From NCBI GenBank assembly GCA_963835825.1, contig CAWIGZ010000008.1:434001-498000 (forward strand): DNA of 64,000 nucleotides, read 5' to 3'. The notes below the pieces were generated by a model. The model searched no databases. It was given only the letters and a program-made list of their open reading frames with translations, and was not told the origin of the DNA. This stretch comes from JADGRB01 sp963835825. GTDB taxonomy: Bacteria > Myxococcota_A > Polyangia > Fen-1088. The translations under genes and the position numbers were made by a program. Below, piece by piece: positions 46,726 through 53,939 of the stretch. Each line of letters starts with the position of its first letter. Positions within the stretch are counted from its first letter, which is position 1.

Positions 46726-46816
46726 CGATGTCCCCGGGGTCGCTGCTCCTGCGGGTTCAAGCGTAGCAGAGACGCCAAGCGTGGCCCGACGCCCGGCCGT
46801 ATAGACTCACAGGCCC

Positions 46817-47782
46817 GTGCCCGCGCGACGGTCTCTGCCTCCCTACGATCCCCAACTGGCCCTCCTCGCCAAATCCGCGCCCGAGGGTGACGGGTGGCTC
46901 CACGAGGTCAAGTTCGACGGCTTCCGGATCGGAGCCGCCATCGAGCACGGCCGGGCGACCCTGCTCTCGCGGCGCTCGAAGGACTGGACGGCGGAGTTCG
47001 CGTCCGTCGCCGCGGGCGCGGCGCGGCTGGGGGCGAAGAGTGTTCTACTGGACGGTGAAGTCGCCGCCGTCCGACCGGACGGCCGCACCTCGATGGGTGG
47101 CATGCACGAGGGCTCGACGATCGCGTACTTCGTCTTCGACGTCCTTCACCTCGACGGCGAAGACCTGACGGGGCGGCCCATCGAGGAGCGAAAGGCGCGC
47201 CTCCGGGACCTCTTGGGCCAGGCACCGCCCGTGCCGCTTCGTTATGTCGACCACGTCGTCGGCGGCGGCCCCGCGTTCTTCAAGGAGGCCTGCCGCCACC
47301 GCCTCGAAGGAATCATCTGCAAGGCCGCCGGGTCGACCTATCGCCCCGGCTCCCGGAACGCGACCTGGCAGAAGGTGAAGTGCGTCCTCCGGCAGGAGCT
47401 CGTGATCGGCGGCTACGAGCATTCGACGGTCGGAAGTCTGGGCGCGCTCTGGCTCGGCTACTACCTGGCCGACGGGACCCTGGAGTTCGCGGGGAAGGTC
47501 GGCACCGGTTTCCAGCGCGAGTCGGCAAGTTTGCTGAAGGCGTTCAAGAAGCTGGAACGCGACACGCCCCCGTTCGGTCCGGGGCTACCGACGGGGATCC
47601 GGGTGCGGGATGCGGTGTGGCTCGAGCCGACGATGGTCTGCGAGGTCGCGTTCATGGAGTGGACGGGGCACGGCCACATCAGGCACCCGTCGTATCAGGG
47701 GCTGCGGCCGGACAAGGACGCGGGGGAGGTGGTGCGGGAGGTTGCGGGGGAGGTGCCGGTGTTGCCGAAGCGGCTGCGGTAG
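46817..47782 (+). CDS. ATP-dependent DNA ligase, LigD ligase-domain type
   Basis: Protein of 321 residues with the nucleotidyltransferase motifs EVKFDGFRIG (motif I, adenylated Lys), LLDGEVAAV, FDVLHLDGED, LEGIICKAAGSTYRPG (motif IV) and WQKVKC (motif V), followed by the OB-fold end (RHPSYQGLRPDKDAGEVV) typical of the LigD C-terminal ligase. The polymerase domain is encoded separately at 25807-26769. The start is GTG at 46817, divergent from the kinase gene. It may seal breaks in non-homologous end joining, but no Ku gene is seen here. Confidence 0.9.
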   Translation: MPARRSLPPYDPQLALLAKSAPEGDGWLHEVKFDGFRIGAAIEHGRATLLSRRSKDWTAEFASVAAGAARLGAKSVLLDGEVAAVRPDGRTSMGGMHEGSTIAYFVFDVLHLDGEDLTGRPIEERKARLRDLLGQAPPVPLRYVDHVVGGGPAFFKEACRHRLEGIICKAAGSTYRPGSRNATWQKVKCVLRQELVIGGYEHSTVGSLGALWLGYYLADGTLEFAGKVGTGFQRESASLLKAFKKLERDTPPFGPGLPTGIRVRDAVWLEPTMVCEVAFMEWTGHGHIRHPSYQGLRPDKDAGEVVREVAGEVPVLPKRLR

Positions 47783-47786
47783 GGAG

Positions 47787-47997
47787 GCGGCGCTGGGGGC
47801 GAAGATCGAGCTCGTGATCGGCTGAGGGCGCCTGAAAATCATGAGCAAGAAGGCGTTCGTTTCGATCATGGCGGGCCTCCAGGACGCCATCGCTTACACC
47901 AAGGGCGACAAGACGCGCGGGCGGGCGACTACTTTCGAGGCGCTCCGAATCGGCCCGAAGGGGACGGCGAGCAAGCGAAGGCGCGCGGCGTAGCGGA
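47787..47997 (+). pseudogene. Deletion-made miniature copy of the HTH/NadS antitoxin genes
   Basis: The segment begins with the last codons of an XRE antitoxin (ALGAKIELVIG then stop) and continues with a 50-residue frame at 47841-47993 (MSKKAFVSIMAGLQDAIAY; GRATTFEALRIGPKGTASKR). It matches 49876-50261 but lacks exactly 183 bases (61 codons), in frame, at a GCGC microhomology. The missing part is the helix-turn-helix domain. The toxin gene and most of the first antitoxin are also missing. The small frame may still be translated. Confidence 0.75.
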
Positions 47998-48010
47998 GAC
48001 CGGCCGAACC

Positions 48011-48403
48011 TCAGGGCTTGTTCTTGGCGCTCTTGATGGCCGCCAGCGCGGCCTTGAGCGCCGGAAGGACGGCCTGATCCTTCAGCCTGTTCGCGGCCTT
48101 CTTGCTGGAGATGACCCTTTGCAGGGGGAGCACCTTGACCTTGACGCCGAACGCCTCGGCTTCGATGGCGGCGGCGTATTCGACGTCGAAGGCTCTGAGG
48201 CCGTCGCACCGGAGCACGAGATCGATGTGATCGAGGCCCTTGCCCGTGAGCATCGGCGGATTCGCCCGCCTCGCGATGATCCCCCCGGCCGCTCGGGCGG
48301 CTTGGTCGAGCCCGGGATCGGACAGCGACTCGAACCAGAGGTCTATGTCTTCCGTTCCGAGGTCGGCTCCCTGAATGACCGCCGCCGACATACCGACGAC
48401 CAT
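48011..48403 (-). CDS. Nucleotidyltransferase-fold partner of the XRE regulator
   Basis: Protein of at least 130 residues (MVVGMSAAVIQGADLGTEDI, DLWFESLSDPGLDQAARAAG, VLPLQRVISSKKAANRLKDQ). The pattern VGxxA...TEDIDLW is the minimal nucleotidyltransferase core seen in AbiEii-type and DUF6036-like proteins. The frame is open upstream to 48475 without a clear start codon, and the text LKELSRRRVKF before the Met at 48403 looks genuine, so the start may lie upstream or translation may couple to the regulator. It forms a pair with the XRE gene before it. Confidence 0.6.
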   Translation of the reverse strand: MVVGMSAAVIQGADLGTEDIDLWFESLSDPGLDQAARAAGGIIARRANPPMLTGKGLDHIDLVLRCDGLRAFDVEYAAAIEAEAFGVKVKVLPLQRVISSKKAANRLKDQAVLPALKAALAAIKSAKNKP

Positions 48404-48447
48404 GAACTTGACCCTGCGGCGGGAGAGCTCCTTCAGGAAGACGATTC

Positions 48448-48840
48448 TCAGCGTCGCTGACGTCTGAGCCGGCCACGAGATAGGCTCCTCGACAGCCTCT
48501 CGGTGGGCGTCAGCTCGAGGTTGGAGAGGACGTGCTCGACGTCGCCCGCGTCGACGGAGTTTCGGGCGGCAATCTGTTCGGCGAGGTTCCTGCGGGACAA
48601 GCGCCCGACGAGGTGCGCCGCGCTTTCTTCGTCGACGTCGTGATCGACCAGATGGAGCCGCAGCGAAGCGCCGAGGGCGTCCGCGATCTTCGCGACCGTG
48701 GAGAGCTTGATGTCGGCGCCCCGGGCGGTGAAGATCTTGCGGACCGAGATGCTCGCCAGCCCGCATCGGGCGGCCAGCTGAGCTTTGGTCAGCTTGAGCC
48801 GCTTGCGCTCCCGGTCGAGCTCACGAACGAGGGGATTCAT
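48448..48840 (-). CDS. XRE-family helix-turn-helix regulator
   Basis: Protein of 130 residues. The helix-turn-helix is clear in KRLKLTKAQLAARCGLASIS and VRKIFTARGADIKLSTVAKI, followed by a conserved acidic region (VDHDVDEESAAHLVGRLSRR) and a tail (HVLSNLELTPTERLSRSL). The ATG at 48840 is 8 bases from a perfect inverted repeat that is probably its operator. It precedes a nucleotidyltransferase gene in the arrangement of a regulator/toxin pair. A damaged second copy is at 42595-43028. Confidence 0.8.
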   Translation of the reverse strand: MNPLVRELDRERKRLKLTKAQLAARCGLASISVRKIFTARGADIKLSTVAKIADALGASLRLHLVDHDVDEESAAHLVGRLSRRNLAEQIAARNSVDAGDVEHVLSNLELTPTERLSRSLSRGRLRRQRR

Positions 48841-48847
48841 CGCTTTG

Positions 48848-48871
48848 TAGTGTATCCTGCGGGATACGCTA
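48848..48871. promoter_or_regulatory. Inverted repeat, likely operator of the XRE regulator
   Basis: The 24-base element has a perfect core GTATCC-TGCG-GGATAC with arms that extend to 9 of 10 matching bases (TAGTGTATCC / GGATACGCTA). It sits 8 bases before the XRE start on the minus strand, as expected for an autorepressor site overlapping the promoter. Confidence 0.6.
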
Positions 48872-48939
48872 CGTCAAAAACGGAGGGGTGTGAGCAGAAG
48901 GGCATACCCTGGATCGGCTGTGGGCGCTGGAGGCGCCTG

Positions 48940-49119
48940 GGCACCGTGTCCCACTGGGACCCGAGCGCGCGCATCAGCACCGTCGCGGGTTCGCTGGTGC
49001 CCGCTCTCAACGGGGTGTTCGAGGTCGATCCCACGCACGTCTTCTTCGCGGGCGACGGCGACGAGCTCTGGAATGGGACCGGCTGGACCGCCAGCCCCAA
49101 CAGCGGCAGGGGCGGGTAA
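48940..49119 (+). pseudogene. C-terminal fragment of a secreted protein
   Basis: A frame ending at 49119 reads VSHWDPSARISTVAGSLVPA, LNGVFEVDPTHVFFAGDGDE and LWNGTGWTASPNSGRGG. The repetitive Trp/Gly-rich beta pattern looks like the end of a propeller-like secreted protein, without any N-terminal part. I treat it as the leftover of a deleted gene next to the toxin-antitoxin module. Confidence 0.45.
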
Positions 49120-49131
49120 CCGCCCAGGGGG

Positions 49132-49569
49132 GTGGTGTACACGCTCGAGCTCTACGAGGACGAACAAGGCCGTGAACCGGTCCTCGACTGGTTGCGCCGG
49201 CTGACGCCACGAAAGCGGCGCGCGATCGGTGTCGCGATGTTCGAGATCCTTCAACATGAAGGCCCGCGCGTGGTCGGAACGAACTTCGGCAAGGGCCTGG
49301 GCGGCGGCATCTTCGAGTTTCGTTTGGATCAGGACGCCGCCCAGGTGTTGGCCCGCAAAGGGAAGAGCGCACGGCAGGAAGCAGCCGAGTCGGCGAAAAT
49401 TCTGCTCCGGGTCTTCTGCCACGCGCACGGCGACCGGATCGTCTTGCTCCTGGGCGGGTACGACAAAGGCGAGCGGTCGAGCACACGGCACCAGCAGGCC
49501 CAGATTGAGCTGGCAAGGGCTCGGCTCAGGGACTGGAAGGCACGCCGGAAGCAGTCGTGGCCCGATTGA
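49132..49569 (+). CDS. HigB/RelE-superfamily toxin (Gp49-like)
   Basis: Protein of 145 residues (YTLELYEDEQGREPVLDWLR; KGLGGGIFEFRLDQDAAQVL; AKILLRVFCHAHGDRIVLLL; GYDKGERSSTRHQQAQIELA). The core LYEDEQGREPVLDWL, L-x-G-IFEFR and R-VFC-x5-I-LL are the Gp49/HigB family signatures; these are ribosome-dependent mRNA interferases. The family usually has about 115 residues, so an insertion of about 25 (QVLARKGKSARQEAAESAK) is notable. Start GTG at 49132. It leads a three-gene module with two helix-turn-helix genes. Confidence 0.78.
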   Translation: MVYTLELYEDEQGREPVLDWLRRLTPRKRRAIGVAMFEILQHEGPRVVGTNFGKGLGGGIFEFRLDQDAAQVLARKGKSARQEAAESAKILLRVFCHAHGDRIVLLLGGYDKGERSSTRHQQAQIELARARLRDWKARRKQSWPD

Positions 49570-49570
49570 C

Positions 49571-49592
49571 GATATGGGCTTTATCCAATATC
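49571..49592. promoter_or_regulatory. Imperfect inverted repeat before the first antitoxin
   Basis: GATATGG at 49571 and CCAATATC at 49585-49592 form an imperfect inverted repeat around TTTAT in the short gap between toxin and antitoxin. It could be an operator or an internal promoter element; the asymmetry leaves this weak. Confidence 0.35.
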
Positions 49593-49615
49593 ATGATCTG
49601 GACGGAGAGAGACCG

Positions 49616-49906
49616 ATGGCGACCAAGTTTGCTGACTTCATGGCCGAGCTCTCGCGAGAGGCGGCGGCGGAGGGGCCTGAGGCGGTCGCCGAGCTGAAGC
49701 ATCTTCGCGAGCGCTATCGCCTCGCCCGTCGCTTCGCCGAAGCTCGCCGGAAGCGGGGCTGGACCCAGAAGAAGCTGGCCCAGAAAACCGGCCTCAACCA
49801 GAGCGAGATCTCGACGTTCGAAAGCGGCCAGGCGAATCCGACCTACAAGACGCTTCAGACCCTCGCGGCGGCGCTTGGGGCGAAGCTCGAGCTCGTGATC
49901 GGCTGA
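49616..49906 (+). CDS. XRE-family antitoxin (HigA-like)
   Basis: Protein of 96 residues with a helical N-terminus (KFADFMAELSREAAAEGPEA) and a C-terminal helix-turn-helix (RRKRGWTQKKLAQKTGLNQS, EISTFESGQANPTYKTLQTL), ending LGAKLELVIG. The order toxin first, antitoxin second is that of higBA. The ATG at 49616 follows GGAGAGAGA by 4 bases. Its final codons are also preserved in the relic at 47787. Confidence 0.82.
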   Translation: MATKFADFMAELSREAAAEGPEAVAELKHLRERYRLARRFAEARRKRGWTQKKLAQKTGLNQSEISTFESGQANPTYKTLQTLAAALGAKLELVIG

Positions 49907-49921
49907 CGGCGCGTGAACATC

Positions 49922-50257
49922 ATGAGCAAGAAGGCGTTCGATTCGATCATGGCGGGCCTCCAGGACGCCCTCGCCTACACCAAAGGCGACAAGACGCGCG
50001 GGCGGGCGACTACTTTCGACGCGCGTGACCTCGACGTCGGGAAGGTGCGCGGCAAGGTCGGTCTCTCGCAGGACGAGTTCGCGCGCGCCTTCGGTGTGAG
50101 CCTCGGCACGCTTCGAAACTGGGAACAGAAGCGCGTACGGCCGGACGGACCCGCGCGCGTTCTGCTGACCGTGATCGATCGCGATCCGGTGTCTGTCTTG
50201 AAGGCGCTCCGGATCGGCCCAAAGGGGGCGGCGAGCAAGCGTAGGCGCGCGGCGTAG
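49922..50257 (+). CDS. NadS-like helix-turn-helix antitoxin
   Basis: Protein of 111 residues (MSKKAFDSIMAGLQDALAY; KVRGKVGLSQDEFARAFGVS; LGTLRNWEQKRVRPDGPARV; LLTVIDRDPVSVLKAL). The order SKxxFDSxxxGLxxA, then SQxEFAxxFGVSxxTLRNWEQ is the NadS/HigA2 signature. It follows the HigA-like gene by 15 bases. A GTG at 49913 is an alternative start. Two different antitoxin-type regulators behind one toxin gene is unusual. A 61-codon deletion copy lies at 47787. Confidence 0.82.
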   Translation: MSKKAFDSIMAGLQDALAYTKGDKTRGRATTFDARDLDVGKVRGKVGLSQDEFARAFGVSLGTLRNWEQKRVRPDGPARVLLTVIDRDPVSVLKALRIGPKGAASKRRRAA

Positions 50258-50380
50258 CGGAGTCCGGCAGGCACGGGACGCCTCCCGCCGCGCCTTGCCC
50301 GGGCTTGATGGCTCGGCTACGATCCGGTCCGTGAAGTCGGCGCTCCGGATCGCTTTGTTCGCCTCCTCGCAGCCGCGCTA

Positions 50381-51021
50381 TTAGCCGCGGCCCCCGCGCC
50401 GCCGAAGGGGGCGAGGACGCCAAGTCGCTGGTCGACGAGCAGCTGCGCATCTACGCGCGCCGCGCGCTCCACCACGGTCTTTAGCCTCGAGGTCCTCGAG
50501 GCGCGGCGGGGCCTCTGCGTCCTGCGCGTGAGCGACCGTGGAGGGGCGCGCGCCGAGCCCCTGTTCCGCGACGAGGCCGGCGGCCACCGCTGGCAGCGCG
50601 TCCCGCCCAACGAGAAGCGAGACCGCGTCCACACCAGCACCATCACCGTGGCCGTGCTCCCCGAGCCGACGGCGGTGGAGGTGCGGGTTGCGGAGCGGGA
50701 TCTGGAGTGGTCGACGCTGCCCAATAGTTCGAGTCGACGGTGCTGCTGACGCACCGGCCGACGGGGATGCAGGTGCGGTGCGAGACGTCGCGGTCGCAGT
50801 TGCAGAATCGGGTCGCGGCGCTGGGGTTGCTGCGGGCGCGGCTGTGGGCGCTGGAGGCGGCGCGGGTTGGGGAGGCGCGCGCGGCGGAGCGGCGGGGGCA
50901 GGTGGGGTCGGGGATGCGCGGGGACAAGCGGCGGACAGTGCGGGCGCAGGACGGGACGGTGGTGGACCACGTCACGGGGCGGCGGTGGGAGATGCGGGGG
51001 TATTTGAGGGGGGCGTGGTAA
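50381..51021 (+). pseudogene. Class I peptide chain release factor-like gene without its GGQ segment
   Basis: Separate frames give release-factor sequence in order: GGEDAKSLVDEQLRIYAR-like text near 50410, EKRDRVHTSTITVAVLPEP near 50620 and HRPTGMQVRCETSRSQLQN near 50753, then MRGDKRRTVRAQDGTVVDHV. The expected segment with the catalytic GGQ between the VAERDLEW and STVLLTHRPTG is missing, with a shift at the join near 50725. Upstream parts are also shifted and the N-terminal domain 1 is absent. This is a damaged prfH/prfA-type gene. It cannot release peptides as read. Confidence 0.75.
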
Positions 51022-51174
51022 GGGGGGGGGGCGGAAAACAGCTCGTCAGACGCAGCGATCGATCGTTACCCCACGGAGGTCCGTCACCGACGGGACAGGT
51101 CGTTCACCTTCCGTCGCGGTGCCTGTTAGTCGGCGCCCCTTCCGGGGTAGGCATTTGCAGGGCACAGTGGGGGC

Positions 51175-51810
51175 TCAACCGATCCTTCGGCGATCAGAGA
51201 GATTCTTCAGACGACAATAGGTCTCCGGGTCGCGCACACTTCCCAGCGTTGGAACAAATGTGGAAGCGAACTGAGAAGTGACTTTCGTGCTGATGCCAGC
51301 CACGGAGACGTCGTGGAATGTCAATTGCGCGATGCGATCCATCGGATAGAGGGCAATGGGAACCTCACCAACGTTCTTCAACTCCAAAGTAATGGGACCT
51401 GAGAAGCCGGGATGAACCACAACCGCCGTGGCGACAATCAACCCCCGCCTGCCCCAACTACTTCGGCCTATCACGTATGCAAGAAGGTTCTTCGGCAGGC
51501 GAACAACCTCCAACGTTCGGGCAAGGACGAATTGATGGGGGTGGATGATCAGCGGCTCACCGAACTGTAGGACGAAGGACTCCAGTTCCGGTTCCAGTAC
51601 CCCGTGGTCGTCCGCAGTTCCCAAGTCCTCAGCGACGCCTTGTTGCCACGCCCGTACAATCGAGAAAGCCCTTCCAAGGCGGACATCCAATGCCGCCTGG
51701 TTTTCAGACAGCTGGCGCTCTGGATCCAAGATGGGTGACACCGTGAGACGGTTCTCTGGATCCGGCTCTTTTAGAAGCGCCCTGATTTCCTGCGCCGATA
51801 GTGCACTCAT
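51175..51810 (-). CDS. dCTP-deaminase-like protein
   Basis: Protein of 211 residues of the dCTP deaminase/dUTPase superfamily. Core motifs: LAYVIGRSSWGRRGLIVATA, VVVHPGFSGPITLELKNVGE (catalytic Glu in LELKN), IALYPMDRIAQLTFHDV. These match the Dcd active-site strands, with an N-terminal extension of about 50 residues. Its start overlaps the peptidase-like gene's stop as ATGA and the operon is next to a type I restriction system. Deaminating dCTP would drain the nucleotide pool, as in known phage-defence dCTP deaminases; housekeeping dUMP synthesis is the alternative. Confidence 0.8.
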   Translation of the reverse strand: MSALSAQEIRALLKEPDPENRLTVSPILDPERQLSENQAALDVRLGRAFSIVRAWQQGVAEDLGTADDHGVLEPELESFVLQFGEPLIIHPHQFVLARTLEVVRLPKNLLAYVIGRSSWGRRGLIVATAVVVHPGFSGPITLELKNVGEVPIALYPMDRIAQLTFHDVSVAGISTKVTSQFASTFVPTLGSVRDPETYCRLKNLSDRRRIG

Positions 51811-53134
51811 GTCGCCCTTTTCCAGGCGCGGATGGCCTCTGCGCCGTCCAATGCCTCGAGGAGTGCCTCAGCCTGCCTAACGCTTCGTTGAGCCGAGGAT
51901 GCATCTGGAGAACCCTGCGATGCGCTGCAGAAGGCCTGCCAAGCGATAGAAAAAATGCGCTCCGATGGAAGCGGTTCTTCGGGGCCCGACGTCAACGATG
52001 GCACGGTCGGTTCTTCACTCGGAGGGACTCCCGAAACCGACATGTTCTCGGCACGCGCGATGTCCTGATTGAGCAAGACCGGGGAATACGATCGTCCGTT
52101 CAGCGCCGCCTCAGCGGCCTGTACAAGCAACGGATGAACCGTTTCGATCTCCCTTACCAGGACGGGAGAAAGCAGTTGGGCTTGCGTGTCGCGGTTGACG
52201 TAGGATTTGGAGGAGTGAATCGTTGCCGCTTCGGCTATCCAGTCACCGAGGATGGATGCCTGGTTGCCTCCCGCAAGGAGGCCGCGTGCCGCAAGGATGC
52301 TCCCGCCGAGGTGTGCCCGAAGAGCCGTCGGGGGATGCGAGGGGCTCGACTCGTCAAAGGCGTAGAAACTGCCGAGGACCCTGCAGAAGGAGTGCAGAAA
52401 GGCTGAGCCGCCGACAATGCATCCGACCGCATCAGAGAAGAGTTCCTCCGCCCAGGACTGGAACCACTTCTGAAAGCGCGCGAGATTCCCGATCCGTTGG
52501 GCCCGTACCGCCAGGTCCATAGTTGCGTTGGGATCAAACTCCGCCGGCACGGGGATCTGAATCGTCGCGAGGGGAGCGCGTGGAAATAGCGCATGGCCGA
52601 TTTCATGGAACAGCACCGCATGGTGTAGAGACCAGTCGAGGGGCGGGTGTGGTACCGAAAATATGAAAATGGGCCACTCAATGGCGTCACAAACCTCGTG
52701 TGATGCGATCGGATCGAATGAGTCCGAACGAGGGTGCTGAGCTCATACGACATTTCCCGGGTCCCGATGACGAGGACCTGCCCTGTAATGCCGAGGTCGT
52801 TCAGCAGCGTCTGAACCGTTGGTGACAGGACCGGATGCGTTGAATCGTGGGTCGAATGATCGAGAACCGTCGCCAGTTCTACGACCGCACTGGTCCTGCC
52901 GTTGAGGCTTCTCACCCGGGCGAGGTCGACGGCAGGCAACGATGCGGCGGCCAGTTGCGCGTCGGTCTTGACCTTGCCGGCAATCGACGCCCCAAGCTGC
53001 GCCAAAGAATCAGCCGCTCGCGGGGCGGTTCGGCTGTGTCCTTTTCGCCACGCAGCAAGGCGAGACTCGGCCCGACTGGCCAACTCGTAGGTGGCACAGA
53101 GCGCGTCCAGGATGTGTGTCGAGCCCGACGCCAC
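51807..53134 (-). CDS. Zinc-metallopeptidase-like protein (HEIGH), frameshifted
   Basis: About 442 residues after correction. The N-terminal half is helical (HILDALCATYELASRAESRL, LNDLGITGQVLVIGTREMSY). The zinc motif HEIGH appears in HHAVLFHEIGHALFPRAP, and a downstream EELFSDAVG gives the third Glu ligand and Asp, the gluzincin pattern. A one-base shift near 52712 separates the two halves; the joined text ASHEVCDAIEWPIFIFSVPH is coherent. No membrane helix or signal is seen. It begins 15 bases after the stop of the upstream unknown gene. Family unknown to me. Confidence 0.65.
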
Positions 53135-53148
53135 AATCGAGCCCGACG

Positions 53149-53607
53149 CTAGCTGTGGCTGAAGCTGTGGCCGAGCGGGCGGGCGGTGCCCTTGAAGGTT
53201 GACGGTGCGGGTACCGCCGAGAGGAGACGGCTGCGTACGGCGTTTGCGAGCCGCAAAGCTCTCCGAGCGTCGTCGTCCGTGAGGGTCGGGGTCTCGTTGA
53301 CCAATTGGCTGTAGAGGTGAACGAAACCGTCGATCTCGCGCGCCAAAGAACTGGGATCCGAAAAATGAGGACCCAAAAGTTCATCAAGGACGGGCGCCGT
53401 ATCGATTGCTGCCGAATCGCGGCCAATCGCCGAAAGCCGGGATGCCGAACCTTGCATTTGGGAGAAGGGAAGAAGGAACGATAGAAACCACTTGCGCTGG
53501 GTTGGATCCCAAGCAGTGAGGGCGCCCTGACCTTCGAGGTCTGCGATGATTCGCTCGAGCCGGGCGACACTGGACGCCCGCATGAGGTCTTCCTGGAGAT
53601 GTTCCAT
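53149..53607 (-). CDS. Unknown protein, first gene of the dCTP-deaminase operon
   Basis: Protein of 152 residues, all soluble and mostly helical (MEHLQEDLMRASSVARLERI; IADLEGQGALTAWDPTQRKW; FLSFLLPFSQMQGSASRLSA; LDELLGPHFSDPSSLAREID). No recognised domain. A GGAG sequence 10 bases upstream of the ATG at 53607 decides this start over an upstream one at 53718. It leads the three-gene operon with the peptidase-like and dCTP-deaminase-like genes. Its codon use is lower in GC than the flanks. Confidence 0.6.
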   Translation of the reverse strand: MEHLQEDLMRASSVARLERIIADLEGQGALTAWDPTQRKWFLSFLLPFSQMQGSASRLSAIGRDSAAIDTAPVLDELLGPHFSDPSSLAREIDGFVHLYSQLVNETPTLTDDDARRALRLANAVRSRLLSAVPAPSTFKGTARPLGHSFSHS

Positions 53608-53939
53608 CTTGCCTGCTCCTATCCTGAGGTTGCGGCCTGGGTTGGCGAGGGCAAGTTTTTCGGTCGGGAGACGCACAAGGTGCGCGAACACAATCCCAGA
53701 TGATGGCGGCTGCGACAAGCCCGAAGGGGCCTATTAGCGCCTCGCGCCTTGGCCAGGGCTGGTCGACGGCGGGGCCAAGTGATCGAACTTGATCGGCTTT
53801 GCCTGTGGATAACTTTACGACCGGATTGGTCCTACCACCCCGGTTCGATCGCCAGCTCCGGTCAGCGGCCTTGAGGGGCGGGCCATCTGCAAGGCCGCGG
53901 TGAGATGGGATACCATACGCGCGGCACAATCGCCTCCCT
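53608..53939. other. Intergenic region between two divergent operons
   Basis: This 332-base space separates the dCTP-deaminase operon and the restriction operon, so promoters for both are expected. I can see AT-richer text such as TGTGGATAACTTTACGACC near 53804-53822 and a loose GATCGAACTTGATC inverted repeat near 53783, but no assignable promoter, RNA or gene. Confidence 0.4.

Noticed and set aside
42595..48840. Insertion sequence explaining the repeated XRE loci
   Set aside because: No transposase frame or terminal inverted repeats were found between or beside the copies.
53608..53939. tRNA or small RNA gene in the intergenic space
   Set aside because: No cloverleaf arms, TTCGA loop context or CCA-like end could be found; a short GATC inverted repeat alone is not enough.
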